Part shown: piece by piece, positions 1 through 6,684 of the stretch
Position numbering within the stretch: position 1 is the first letter of the stretch
Layout of the letters: every line of letters starts with the position of its first letter
From: Chloroflexota bacterium
GTDB taxonomy: Bacteria; Chloroflexota; Anaerolineae; UBA3071
NCBI GenBank assembly: GCA_014383605.1
Contig: JACNHM010000490.1
Location: 1-8,795, forward strand
Length of the DNA stretch: 8,795 nucleotides
Direction of reading: 5' to 3'
Notes under the pieces: generated by a model
The model's input: only the letters and a program-made list of their open reading frames with translations
The model's database searches: none
What the model was told of the DNA's origin: nothing
Position numbers and translations under genes: made by a program

Positions 1-334
1 GCGCCACGCCAAAGATCAGGCTCAGGCCCAGCCGGATGTCGCGCACGCTGCCTTTTAGCATAGGTAGGACAGCGATGGCCCGATCTACGAAGGGCTTGTT
101 CACCGTCAAGGTCGAGGTCTGTGCTGGCCGGCCTGGATCACGGGGAAGCAATGCCTCGGCCAGAGCTCCCAACCCACGGTCTCGTATCTTGTACAAGGTC
201 GTGCGTGAAACACTGTACTGGCGGGCCAGTTCAGAAACCAGCCCCCACCTCCGCTCCGGAAAGGGTAACAGCATCTGCACCGCTACATCAGTGCGTTTCT
301 CCAGAATGAACTCGGGAACACGATACTCTGCCAT
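1..334 (-). CDS. Transposase, N-terminal part (runs off the left edge)
   Basis: The minus frame opens at ATG 334 and stays open to base 1, giving 111 residues beginning MAEYRVPEFILEKR. An exact AGGAGG lies 6 nt upstream (rc of cctcct, 341-346), and a promoter precedes it. Residues about 32-54 (LVSELARQYSVSRTTLYKIR) form a clear helix-turn-helix. A short basic linker with PRDPGRP follows, then PMLKGSVRDIRLGLSLIFGV. From memory, this order is typical of the N-terminus of integrase-type (DDE) transposases of about 500 residues that carry an N-terminal HTH for binding the element ends. The catalytic domain would lie left of the window, so the family cannot be fixed. The gene points away from the ATPase gene's 3' end and appears intact as far as visible. 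Confidence 0.8.
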   Translation of the reverse strand, partial: MAEYRVPEFILEKRTDVAVQMLLPFPERRWGLVSELARQYSVSRTTLYKIRDRGLGALAEALLPRDPGRPAQTSTLTVNKPFVDRAIAVLPMLKGSVRDIRLGLSLIFGVA

Positions 335-345
335 GTTCAACCTCC

Positions 346-426
346 TGTCAAAGTGTAGTCGTTGCGAGCATGGCTATTGTCCCCGAATTGGCCGATGTTG
401 TCAAGCCTATGCGATTGTCAAAGTGT
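346..426. repeat. 11-bp direct repeat tgtcaaagtgt, two copies
   Basis: Exact copies lie at 346-356 and 416-426 and bracket the transposase promoter. The outer copy runs on as tgtcaaagtgtcaac and the inner as tgtcaaagtgtagtc, so identity is limited to the 11-mer. The likely role is a transposase recognition site in the element end. Confidence 0.6.
376..404 (-). promoter_or_regulatory. Promoter of the transposase gene
   Basis: On the minus strand, -35 TTGACA (404-399) is separated by exactly 17 nt from -10 GACAAT (381-376; 4 of 6 consensus bases). The predicted start lies near 369, giving a leader of about 35 nt before ATG 334. The 11-mer tgtcaaagtgt flanks the promoter on both sides. The inner copy ends next to the ribosome binding site, so transposase binding to its own end could repress it (inference). 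Confidence 0.6.
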
Positions 427-475
427 CAACCTATTGTGAACCATCCCGTTTTTCCTCCCAGAATTAGGTGTTTGA

Positions 476-497
476 TATCAGACTGACAAGTCTGATA
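476..497 (-). terminator. Hairpin spanning the ATPase stop codon
   Basis: A perfect 9-bp inverted repeat, tatcagact / agtctgata, with a 4-nt loop (gaca, 485-488). On the minus strand it contains the last codons and the TGA of the ATPase gene. There is no following T-run (the next bases are TCAAACACC), so it is not a classical intrinsic terminator. It may act as a 3' stabilising hairpin or a weak terminator that screens the ATPase mRNA from the insertion sequence. Confidence 0.45.
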
Positions 498-3033
498 CGT
501 AAGCGGGCACAGCGTCGGTGCGCTCCCGCCCGCGTGCGTCTTGGTACGTCACTTCCCAGTGCGGAACCCAGGCCAGAGCGAAGAGTTCCACATCAATGTC
601 CGTGCGGCGAGGCGTGACCCGCACTTCTTGCATCTCTTCCAGCGCGTCGGCCCAGCGACGGGTGATGGCCTCGGCCTCCTCTGCCAGATCCTCCTGCAAT
701 TTGGCGATGTCCTCCTTCAGCTCAGCGATGGACGCCTGCGACTCCTCGATGTCCGCTTTGGCCTGAGTAGTCATGCGGCGCTTGCGGGAGGCCATGGAGG
801 CGGCTCGACTCGAGCGACGGCCCAGGAACATCCCCAGCACCGATTCACCGGCCGAAACCAGCTCCTCTCGCTTGCGGGCCGAATACTCGGCCTCGTCCTC
901 CCCTAACTCTCGCTCCTCTCGCCTCAGCCGATCCTGCAACTGCTCGATCTTGCGCTCGTACTGTTGCGACAGTTTGTCCACTTCGGCATCCCGTCGCTCC
1001 CGCGCCGCCTCGCGGCAGCGCACGGTGAAATCGCGCGGCGATTCGCCGGAGCGGGAATGGAGATCGAGAGCCGGGCTGTATCCCAGCACGACGGCCTCGT
1101 GGCGGTAGAGGTAATCGGAAAAGTCATTGGCTAGACCTTTCAGCTTCTTGGCACTGGTCACCGCGGCGGGCACATCGGCAAAAAGCGGCTCGCCGAAAGG
1201 CTCACTGACCAGGTCGCGGTAGGTGATGTCCAGGGCCTCGGCTTCGTCCCAGCGCAGCAGGGATCGCGATTCGGGCACTTCCAACAGCAATGCCACCTCA
1301 CGCCGCTCGTCCACATCGTACTCACGTCTGCCGAATTGCACCATGGCCATGCCCAGAAGCGCTGGCTCGTAAACCAGGTGCTCCCCCCGCACGTCCACCC
1401 GCTGTCCCGGTTCCTCTCCCAAGCGCCGCACCGCCTGCTCCAGCGAGAGGCGTGTGGGCAAGAAGACCTGCTCCACGTCCGGCGGCAGCGCCGGCCGGTG
1501 TGCACTCAGTCCAGCCGGCAGCGCGTCCGCCGCCTCTGCCGCGGGCCTGGCCCGGACGCCTGCCGCCCGCGGCGCGCTCGGCGCCGCCTCCATCCCTGGC
1601 TCCGGCAGCGCTTCCTGCGCCCTGACGTCTCTCATCAACTCCCGCACCTGGCGGCGGGTCAGCGGCCCTCGCAGATAGCTCATGGCCCAGCGGGTGTAGA
1701 AGACGACGGGTTTTTCCTCGTGCACATTGTGCAGCAGGAAGACACGCGAGCCGAGCGAGGAGATGAGCTTGTCCAGATAGCTGCGGTCCAGCAGCGTCCC
1801 CACCTCGGAGATAGCGCTCTCCAGCCCCTCCAGCACCCGCATCTTGTCCCGTTCCGTCTGCAGCTTGCCGATGAACCAGGTGCCGGCGTTGGTCAGTCCC
1901 TTGTAGTCCACGTCCACCGGGTTCTGCGTGGTCAGCACCATGCCCAGGCCGAAGGCCCGCGCCATCTTGAGCAAGGTGAGCAGTGGCCGCTTGGAGGGCG
2001 GCTCCGCCACCGGTGGGAAGTAGCCGAACACCTCATCGAAGTAGACCAAGGCACGCAGGCTGGTGGTGCCCGGCTGGCTGCGCATCCAGGTCAGGATCTG
2101 CTGCAAGAGCAGCGTGACGAAGAACATGCGCTCGGCGTCGCTGAGGTGAGCGACGTAGAAAATGGACATGCGCGGCTTGCCGCCAGGCCCGTGCAGCAGA
2201 TCTCCGATCTCCAGCGGCTGCCCTTCCAGCCAGCGCTCGAAGCCCGGCGCAGCAATGAGGTTGTTGAGCGCCATGGCCAGCTCGAAGCGCTCCTTCTGAG
2301 GGAAGAAGGTGTCCAGGTTGAAGACGCCCAGCTTGCGCATGGGCGGGTTCTGCACCTGGCCGATCAGCCGGGCCAGGTCCAGGTCCTCCCCCTCTCGCCA
2401 GGCGTGCTCGAAGATGTGCGACAGCAGGATGTGTTCGCGGCTGCGCACCGGATCGGCCTGGATGCCGACCAGACCCAGCAGGGCTGAGACGGTGCCCTGC
2501 ACCTTCTCCCGCAGCATCTCCTCGTGCTCGTCCCAGTCCAGCGCCGGCGCAGCAAAAGAGTGCAGGATGCTCACCGGCAGGCCGGCGTCGGAGCCCGGCG
2601 TGTAGATCAGGAATTCGGCGCTTTCTTGCAGGCGGCGGACGCGCTCCGGACCCTGGCCCCAGTCGGCCAGCCCCTGGCGCCAGACGCCGGCGATGCTCTC
2701 GGCGTACTCCTCCACGCTCTGCCCCTTGCGGCGAGCATCGTCCACGTTGACCCAAGGCTGAAAGTCCTCCGGCCGCAGCTCCGGGAAGGTGAGTAGCAGG
2801 TTGGTGACGTCGCCCTTGGGATCAATGATGATGGCCGGCACGCTGTCCAGCGCCGCTTCCTCCAGCAAGTCAATGCACAGGCCCGTCTTGCCGCTGCCGG
2901 TCATGCCCACGCAGACAGCGTGGGTGGTCAGGTCGCGGGCATCGTACATCACGGGCCGGTCGAGGATCTCCCCCGCCGCCAGGTCGTACTCTTTGCCCAG
3001 GTAGAAGGCGCCTAGCCTCTCCAGATCTTCCAT
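478..3033 (-). CDS. HerA/VirB4-like P-loop ATPase with C-terminal coiled coil
   Basis: 851 residues, probably a cytoplasmic ring-forming DNA-translocating ATPase of the HerA/FtsK superfamily (DUF87-like). Walker A is GMTGSGKT (43-50, catalytic K49), followed by IIIDPKGDV (68-76). Walker B is LVYFDEV (329-335, D333/E334). A sensor-like TTQNP lies at 368-372, and a candidate arginine finger (R430) sits in LGSRVFLL. A proline/alanine-rich linker (about 476-520) leads to an unassigned domain (520-660). A charged coiled coil (about 676-805) is broken near 729-754 by a Gly/Ser/Arg-rich turn, so it probably folds back as an antiparallel hairpin. ATG 3033 is chosen because GGGAGGT (3047-3041) lies 8 nt upstream. 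The ATG six nt earlier is only 2 nt from that site, and 3078 has no site. There are no membrane segments. No NurA-type nuclease, the usual HerA partner, is in the window. The ATPase class is secure; the substrate and process are not. Confidence 0.85.
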   Translation of the reverse strand: MEDLERLGAFYLGKEYDLAAGEILDRPVMYDARDLTTHAVCVGMTGSGKTGLCIDLLEEAALDSVPAIIIDPKGDVTNLLLTFPELRPEDFQPWVNVDDARRKGQSVEEYAESIAGVWRQGLADWGQGPERVRRLQESAEFLIYTPGSDAGLPVSILHSFAAPALDWDEHEEMLREKVQGTVSALLGLVGIQADPVRSREHILLSHIFEHAWREGEDLDLARLIGQVQNPPMRKLGVFNLDTFFPQKERFELAMALNNLIAAPGFERWLEGQPLEIGDLLHGPGGKPRMSIFYVAHLSDAERMFFVTLLLQQILTWMRSQPGTTSLRALVYFDEVFGYFPPVAEPPSKRPLLTLLKMARAFGLGMVLTTQNPVDVDYKGLTNAGTWFIGKLQTERDKMRVLEGLESAISEVGTLLDRSYLDKLISSLGSRVFLLHNVHEEKPVVFYTRWAMSYLRGPLTRRQVRELMRDVRAQEALPEPGMEAAPSAPRAAGVRARPAAEAADALPAGLSAHRPALPPDVEQVFLPTRLSLEQAVRRLGEEPGQRVDVRGEHLVYEPALLGMAMVQFGRREYDVDERREVALLLEVPESRSLLRWDEAEALDITYRDLVSEPFGEPLFADVPAAVTSAKKLKGLANDFSDYLYRHEAVVLGYSPALDLHSRSGESPRDFTVRCREAARERRDAEVDKLSQQYERKIEQLQDRLRREERELGEDEAEYSARKREELVSAGESVLGMFLGRRSSRAASMASRKRRMTTQAKADIEESQASIAELKEDIAKLQEDLAEEAEAITRRWADALEEMQEVRVTPRRTDIDVELFALAWVPHWEVTYQDARGRERTDAVPAYVSDLSV

Positions 3034-3071
3034 GAACATCACCTCCCAAGATGATGAAGTCAAACGCACAG

Positions 3072-3140
3072 ACGTCAAACGTAAAACGTGAAACGTAAAT
3101 CGTCAAAAAGGGGTACGTTTTTCGCTTCACGCTTTACGTT
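3072..3140. repeat. Heptanucleotide tandem repeat forming a long inverted repeat
   Basis: Five consecutive 7-mers (acgtcaa, acgtaaa, acgtgaa, acgtaaa, tcgtcaa) fill 3072-3106. The 3' half, 3115-3140, is nearly the reverse complement of 3078-3103. The outer 18 nt of each arm (3078-3095 and 3123-3140) differ at only two positions. Both are A/C on the plus strand, so they become G-U wobbles in a minus-strand RNA. The loop is about 11 nt. The structure lies in the leader of the ATPase gene, 45 nt upstream of ATG 3033. It could be a REP/MITE-like dispersed element, an attenuator or an mRNA stabiliser; there is no T-run on either strand after the stem. Confidence 0.7.
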
Positions 3141-3191
3141 GCCCCCATGGCAGTCTCTGTCCATCTCTCCGATTTCAACGTGCCAGGATTG

Positions 3192-4463
3192 CTACTTGCG
3201 GCCGCCGGTGACGGGTAGCCGAAGCTCCAGCACCTCCACCAGCGTGGGTGGCGACTGGGCCAGCACCTGGCCGGCGTCGTCTACAACCACGGCTCGCAGC
3301 GTGAGCTCTCCCGCGTTCAGATCCACAGGCAGCTGGAAGGCCCACACGCCATCAGGGCCCGCCACGGTCTCGCCCAGCAGCGTGTTGCCGCCGTAAATCC
3401 GCAGGCGAGCGCCAGGGTCAGCGCTGCCTTCCAGCGGCCCGCCGGCGATCACTGCCGCCCCCTTGGGCAGCAGGATAACAGGCGGCGCAGCCGCCTTGGC
3501 AACGCTGAAGGTCAACGGCTCCGAAGCCGCCGCCTCTTGCCCCGCCGCATCCAGCACCACCGTCCGCAGGCTGTGCTCGCCCGCCGCCAGCGGCTCCGGC
3601 AATTCAAAGCGCCACTTTCCCGCAGCGTCAGCCGCCGTCTCGCCCAACAGCGTCTCGCCGTCGTAGAACTGCACCGTCGCCCCAGGAGCCGCCGTGCCTT
3701 CCAGCAGCAACGGCTCGCCCGCGCCGATGCTCGCCCCGCTGGGCAGCGAAGTGATGGCTGGCGTGGGCATGACCGCCACAGCCGGGATGATGGTAAAGGC
3801 CACCGGCTCGGAAGCGGCGATCTCTCGCCCCGCTTCGTCAACTACCACGAAGCGCAGGGTATGCGGCCCCTCGGCCAGCGCTTCGGGCAACTCGAATCGC
3901 CACCGGCCGTCCGCGTCCGCGGTGGTTTCTCCCAACAGCGTTGCCCCTTCGAAGATCTGCACCGTCGCACCGGGAACGGCTGTGCCTTCCAGGGCGGTGA
4001 CTTCGTCGGCAGCAAACGTCGTCCCGCTGGCCGGTCGGGTGATGGCCGGTGTAACGGGTGGCACCAGGGAAGGAATGATGGTGAAAGCCACCGGCTCGGA
4101 AACGGCCACCTCCTTGCCGTTCTTGTCTACCACCACGGCGCGCACGCTGTGCGGCCCCTCGGGCAAGGGCGTGGGCAGCGGGAGTTCGACCTTGCCTTGC
4201 GCATCGGCCGTCGCCTCGCCCAACAGGTTCTCACCGTCGAAGAACCGCACGGTCGCACCAGGGTCTGCCGTGCCTTCCAGAGCTTGCAGTTCATCACCGC
4301 CGAAGGTCGCTCCGGTTCTCGGCTGGGTGAAGGCCGGAGATGCCGTCACGAGGGTCTCTGGACCAGGTCGCAACGGCAGCACGACCAGGGGTATGGCCAG
4401 GATAACAGCGATAATGAGCTTGAAGATGTCTAGTGGTCGTTCCCAGAAAATTCGCCTTGCCAT
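3192..4463 (-). CDS. Membrane-anchored protein with four exported Ig-like domains, LPVTG at C-terminus
   Basis: 423 residues. GAGGAGG sits 7 nt before ATG 4463. The basic N-terminus (MARRIFWERP) and a hydrophobic segment at about 13-30 suggest an uncleaved anchor or signal peptide with the body outside. Four bacterial Ig-like repeats of about 90 residues follow: roughly 44-130, 138-226, 235-321 and 328-413. Each has a LEGTADPGATV-like strand (reduced to LEGSADPGARL in the fourth), a LLGET turn and an xxVVDxAG strand. The first three end in SEPVAFTI or SEPLTFSV; the fourth ends differently. Such arrays usually act as stalks or adhesive modules at the cell surface. The protein ends RLPVTGGRK. 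LPVTG fits a sortase signal, but no hydrophobic helix follows and only GRK remains after the second glycine, so sorting is doubtful. It lies between the helix-hairpin-helix protein and the ATPase with gaps of 212 and 158 nt. The exact ligand or function is unknown. Confidence 0.85.
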   Translation of the reverse strand: MARRIFWERPLDIFKLIIAVILAIPLVVLPLRPGPETLVTASPAFTQPRTGATFGGDELQALEGTADPGATVRFFDGENLLGEATADAQGKVELPLPTPLPEGPHSVRAVVVDKNGKEVAVSEPVAFTIIPSLVPPVTPAITRPASGTTFAADEVTALEGTAVPGATVQIFEGATLLGETTADADGRWRFELPEALAEGPHTLRFVVVDEAGREIAASEPVAFTIIPAVAVMPTPAITSLPSGASIGAGEPLLLEGTAAPGATVQFYDGETLLGETAADAAGKWRFELPEPLAAGEHSLRTVVLDAAGQEAAASEPLTFSVAKAAAPPVILLPKGAAVIAGGPLEGSADPGARLRIYGGNTLLGETVAGPDGVWAFQLPVDLNAGELTLRAVVVDDAGQVLAQSPPTLVEVLELRLPVTGGRK

Positions 4464-4526
4464 GGGCTTGCCTCCTCTATGCCAGATGCGCCACCGGATG
4501 CTTTTCCTGTCAGATGAACGGAGACA

Positions 4527-4562
4527 TCCTGAGCTATCAGCCTCAGGGCTGAAAGCTCAGGA
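4527..4562. repeat. 16-bp stem-loop with tcag loop
   Basis: Arms 4527-4542 and 4547-4562 pair with one mismatch (A4536 opposite A4553) around a 4-nt loop. The stem is unusually long for chance. It lies 64 nt upstream of ATG 4463 in the leader of the Ig-like gene and has no T-run on either side. It could be a REP-like dispersed palindrome, a processing site, or a stabiliser of the downstream mRNA. Confidence 0.65.
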
Positions 4563-4617
4563 CGCTCGCCACGCAGTGTGCCGGACTCCCGAACTCATTG
4601 GGGCATCACGCCGTCCC

Positions 4618-4634
4618 TCCCCACAAGTTGGGGA
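4618..4634 (-). terminator. Short GC hairpin after the helix-hairpin-helix gene
   Basis: Six-bp stem tcccca / tgggga with loop caagt, 42 nt beyond the stop codon of the 6535-4676 gene in its direction of transcription. It lacks a T-run, so termination here is only possible. It also falls inside the leader that would start from the candidate promoter at 4649-4657. Confidence 0.25.
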
Positions 4635-4648
4635 CTCCGACTTTCCGT

Positions 4649-4657
4649 ATCATATCA
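4649..4657 (-). promoter_or_regulatory. Possible extended -10 promoter for the Ig-like gene
   Basis: Minus strand TGATATGAT (4657-4649) matches the extended -10 pattern TGnTATAAT with one change. No good -35 is present at 17 nt, which extended -10 promoters can tolerate. It would give a leader of about 180 nt carrying both hairpins. It lies just beyond the previous stop (4676). Confidence 0.35.
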
Positions 4658-4675
4658 GAATCGCTTGTGTGCGCA

Positions 4676-6535
4676 CTATGCCAGATCTCGCGCTTGCGCG
4701 ATCCAGTCGGCAAAGTCAAACTCCTGCCACTCTTCGGGCTGGATGATCGCCTTCAACTCCTCCGGCGTCTTGGCCGTCAGATCGGCGAAGGTCATGATAC
4801 CCGCCTCGTAGAGCTTCTGCTCGAACACTTCGTCGATGCCCTTGATCTTGCTCAGGTCGTCGGGGATGATGCCGTTCCAGACCGCTCCGACAGTGCCTGT
4901 CTCCTCTGCCAGCCGCCGAGCTTGCTCGTTCCAGCTCTCGTAGTCGAACTCCTGCCACTCCTTGGGCTGGATGATGGCCTTGATCTCAGCGTCGCTCAGG
5001 GCTGCCAATTGGGCGTAGGTGCCGATGCCGGCCTCGTAGAACTTCTGCTCGAAGACGGGGCCGATACCGCGGACGGCGGCCAGATCCTGGGCAGGAATGC
5101 CCTCGATCTCATCAGCCGCAGCCGCCCGACGAGACACCCGCTTGCCGGCCGCCCGCAGCTTGGCCTCCTCGATCCAGGCGGCGTAGTCGCCTTCGCGCAC
5201 GCCAGCGTCCCCGATGATGCCCGCCAGTTGTACCTCATCCGCGGCGGCCAGGTCAGCGAAGCTGGTGATGCCGGCGGCGCTCAGCGCGGCTACCGTCTTG
5301 GCTCCGATGCCCTGGATCAAGGTCAGGTTATCGCCCTTGCGGCGATGCAGGCGAGCCTGCAGTTCGGCCAACTCCTCTTCCTCGCCTGCCGCCGCGAGCC
5401 GGGCCTGCTCGATCCACATGGCATAGTCCACCCGCCGCCAGGCCGGCGCGCCGATGATCGCCGCCAGGGTGGCCTCGTCGCTGGCCGCCAGGTCGGCGAA
5501 GGTGTTGATGCCCACCTCTCGCAGCAGCCCCGCGTACTTGGGGCCGATGCCTTCAATGCGCTTGAGGTCATCGCCCGGCATAGCCGGAGCAGACGGCAGA
5601 TCACGCAGCGTCTGCGCCTGAAGGGTCCAATCACCGTAGTCCAGACGCCGCCATGCCGGTGCCTTGATGATGGCCGCCAGGCGCTCCTCGTCCGCCTCGG
5701 CCAGTTGGGCGAAGGAAGCAATGCCCGCAGCCTGGAGCGTCTGGGTGAACTTGGGGCCGATGCCGCTGACGCGGGTCAGATCATCCATGCGCACTCTGGC
5801 CTGCGGCAGGGCCACTGTGAGATCGGGCGCAGTCACCTCCACCTCCGGCAGCTCCACATCCACCACCGGCGCTGCGAGTTCGACCTCCGGCATCTCCACG
5901 TCCAGATCGGGCGCTTCGACCCTGATCTCCGGCAATTCCACATCCAGGTCGGGCGCACGAACGGCCAAGTCGGGAGCCGCAACTTCGACTTCAGGCAACT
6001 CCACGTCCACCACCGGCGCGGTAAGCTCCACCTCCGGCAACTCCACGTCCAGGTCGGGCGCTGCGACCTCGATCTCCGGCAATTCTACTTCGAGATCGGG
6101 TGCGGCCACTTCGATCTCAGGAAGCTTGATGTCTACCACCGGCGCTTCCACTTCGAGATCGGGGACCACAGCCGCCAACTCAGGAGCAACGACCTCCACC
6201 TCCGGCAGCTCCACGGCCACCTGCGGGGCTTCCACCGCAAGCTCAGGAGCCTCTACCTCCACCGCCGGAGCCTTCAGCCGTGCCCCCAACATCCGCTTCA
6301 TATCAACGATGCGCAGATCCCGCCGCTCTATTTCGCCGCGCAACTCGGCTACCCGACCCTGACAGCCCTCTAGCGAAGCCTCCAACTCCTTGATGCGCAC
6401 CTCATCGCGCTCGACGCCTATGTCAGCGCCCGTGCGGCGGCGGCGACGCCAATAGCAGACCTCGATCAGCCAGCCAATGAGCCAGCCGATGAGGATGCCC
6501 AGGATCAACCACCAGTACCATTGCAGCTGCAGCAT
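4676..6535 (-). CDS. Membrane-anchored protein with proline heptad stalk and five helix-hairpin-helix modules
   Basis: 619 residues. ATG 6535 is chosen because GAGGAGG lies 7 nt upstream; an upstream extension of 31 codons has no such site. A Trp-rich membrane helix (about 6-28) is followed by RRRRR, so the body should be cytoplasmic. Next come a short charged coiled coil (about 40-82) and a stalk of 23 heptads like LPEVEVA/APDLDVE (about 90-248). Five modules of about 60 residues follow, near 251, 322, 402, 483 and 558, each with a (V/I)xGIGxxF/Y-like hairpin and an AGIxTFAxLA segment and closing with a WxxQA-type helix. They resemble the helix-hairpin-helix/H3TH domains of COG3743 and related proteins, which bind DNA non-specifically through the backbone or serve as protein-binding modules. 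In module 5 the hairpin reads GIDEV instead of GIGPK-type. A consensus promoter lies 150 nt upstream. Domain calls are firm; the role, perhaps tethering DNA to the membrane, is inference. Confidence 0.85.
   Translation of the reverse strand: MLQLQWYWWLILGILIGWLIGWLIEVCYWRRRRRTGADIGVERDEVRIKELEASLEGCQGRVAELRGEIERRDLRIVDMKRMLGARLKAPAVEVEAPELAVEAPQVAVELPEVEVVAPELAAVVPDLEVEAPVVDIKLPEIEVAAPDLEVELPEIEVAAPDLDVELPEVELTAPVVDVELPEVEVAAPDLAVRAPDLDVELPEIRVEAPDLDVEMPEVELAAPVVDVELPEVEVTAPDLTVALPQARVRMDDLTRVSGIGPKFTQTLQAAGIASFAQLAEADEERLAAIIKAPAWRRLDYGDWTLQAQTLRDLPSAPAMPGDDLKRIEGIGPKYAGLLREVGINTFADLAASDEATLAAIIGAPAWRRVDYAMWIEQARLAAAGEEEELAELQARLHRRKGDNLTLIQGIGAKTVAALSAAGITSFADLAAADEVQLAGIIGDAGVREGDYAAWIEEAKLRAAGKRVSRRAAAADEIEGIPAQDLAAVRGIGPVFEQKFYEAGIGTYAQLAALSDAEIKAIIQPKEWQEFDYESWNEQARRLAEETGTVGAVWNGIIPDDLSKIKGIDEVFEQKLYEAGIMTFADLTAKTPEELKAIIQPEEWQEFDFADWIAQARDLA
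5792..6268 (-). repeat. 21-bp coding repeat encoding 23 acidic proline heptads
   Basis: Inside the 6535-4676 gene, residues about 90-248 consist of 7-residue units with Pro at position 2, alternating hydrophobic and acidic residues, and often paired into 14-residue units (LPEVEVA + APDLDVE). The DNA shows the matching 21/42-nt period, visible on the plus strand as recurring ctccggcaactccacgtcca-like blocks. Only one eight-residue unit interrupts the register (APELAAVV, about 117-124). The pattern suggests a rigid, extended, strongly negative spacer. It is reminiscent of the AHNAK repeat style but not evidently related. Confidence 0.8.
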
Positions 6536-6684
6536 GTCACGACCTCCTCTTTTTGAAGATAAAAGGTGACTATATCCTCCATCCGACTTCTCGGTAGAGA
6601 CCGACCGGGGTAAAGACCTGATGTTCATAACCGGGGCTTGAAGCAGTGATGAGGGTCTGCCTTGGAATGCTGCCCACGACCCTA

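Larger units (their letters stand above)
1..428 (-). mobile_element. Right-hand end of an insertion sequence (partial)
   Basis: The transposase start, its promoter and a repeated 11-mer tgtcaaagtgt (346-356 and 416-426, 70 nt apart) sit together between the ATPase stop and the left edge. Transposase binding sites are often repeated in element ends, so the outer copy probably marks the tip. Read on the minus strand, the sequence starts TGACACTTTGACAATCGC from about 428. The exact boundary is a guess, because the opposite end and any target duplication lie outside the window. The insertion sits about 50 nt beyond the ATPase stop codon and leaves that gene intact. Confidence 0.55.

Noticed and set aside
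36..467. 143-codon plus-strand frame at the left edge
   Set aside because: The minus strand encodes a convincing transposase N-terminus with HTH, AGGAGG and promoter; the plus frame has none of these.
1336..2487. 383-codon plus-strand frame inside the ATPase gene
   Set aside because: The ATPase on the other strand has full Walker motifs and a strong ribosome binding site; this frame is its shadow.
478..3033. HerA-based antiphage defence (HerA with NurA, SIR2 or DUF4297)
   Set aside because: No such nuclease or effector gene is visible on either side within the window.
4598..6373. 591-codon open frame on the plus strand
   Set aside because: It lies antisense to the helix-hairpin-helix gene. 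It stays open because of the repetitive, GC-rich coding sequence, has no ribosome binding site, and its product is His/Arg/Gln-rich nonsense.
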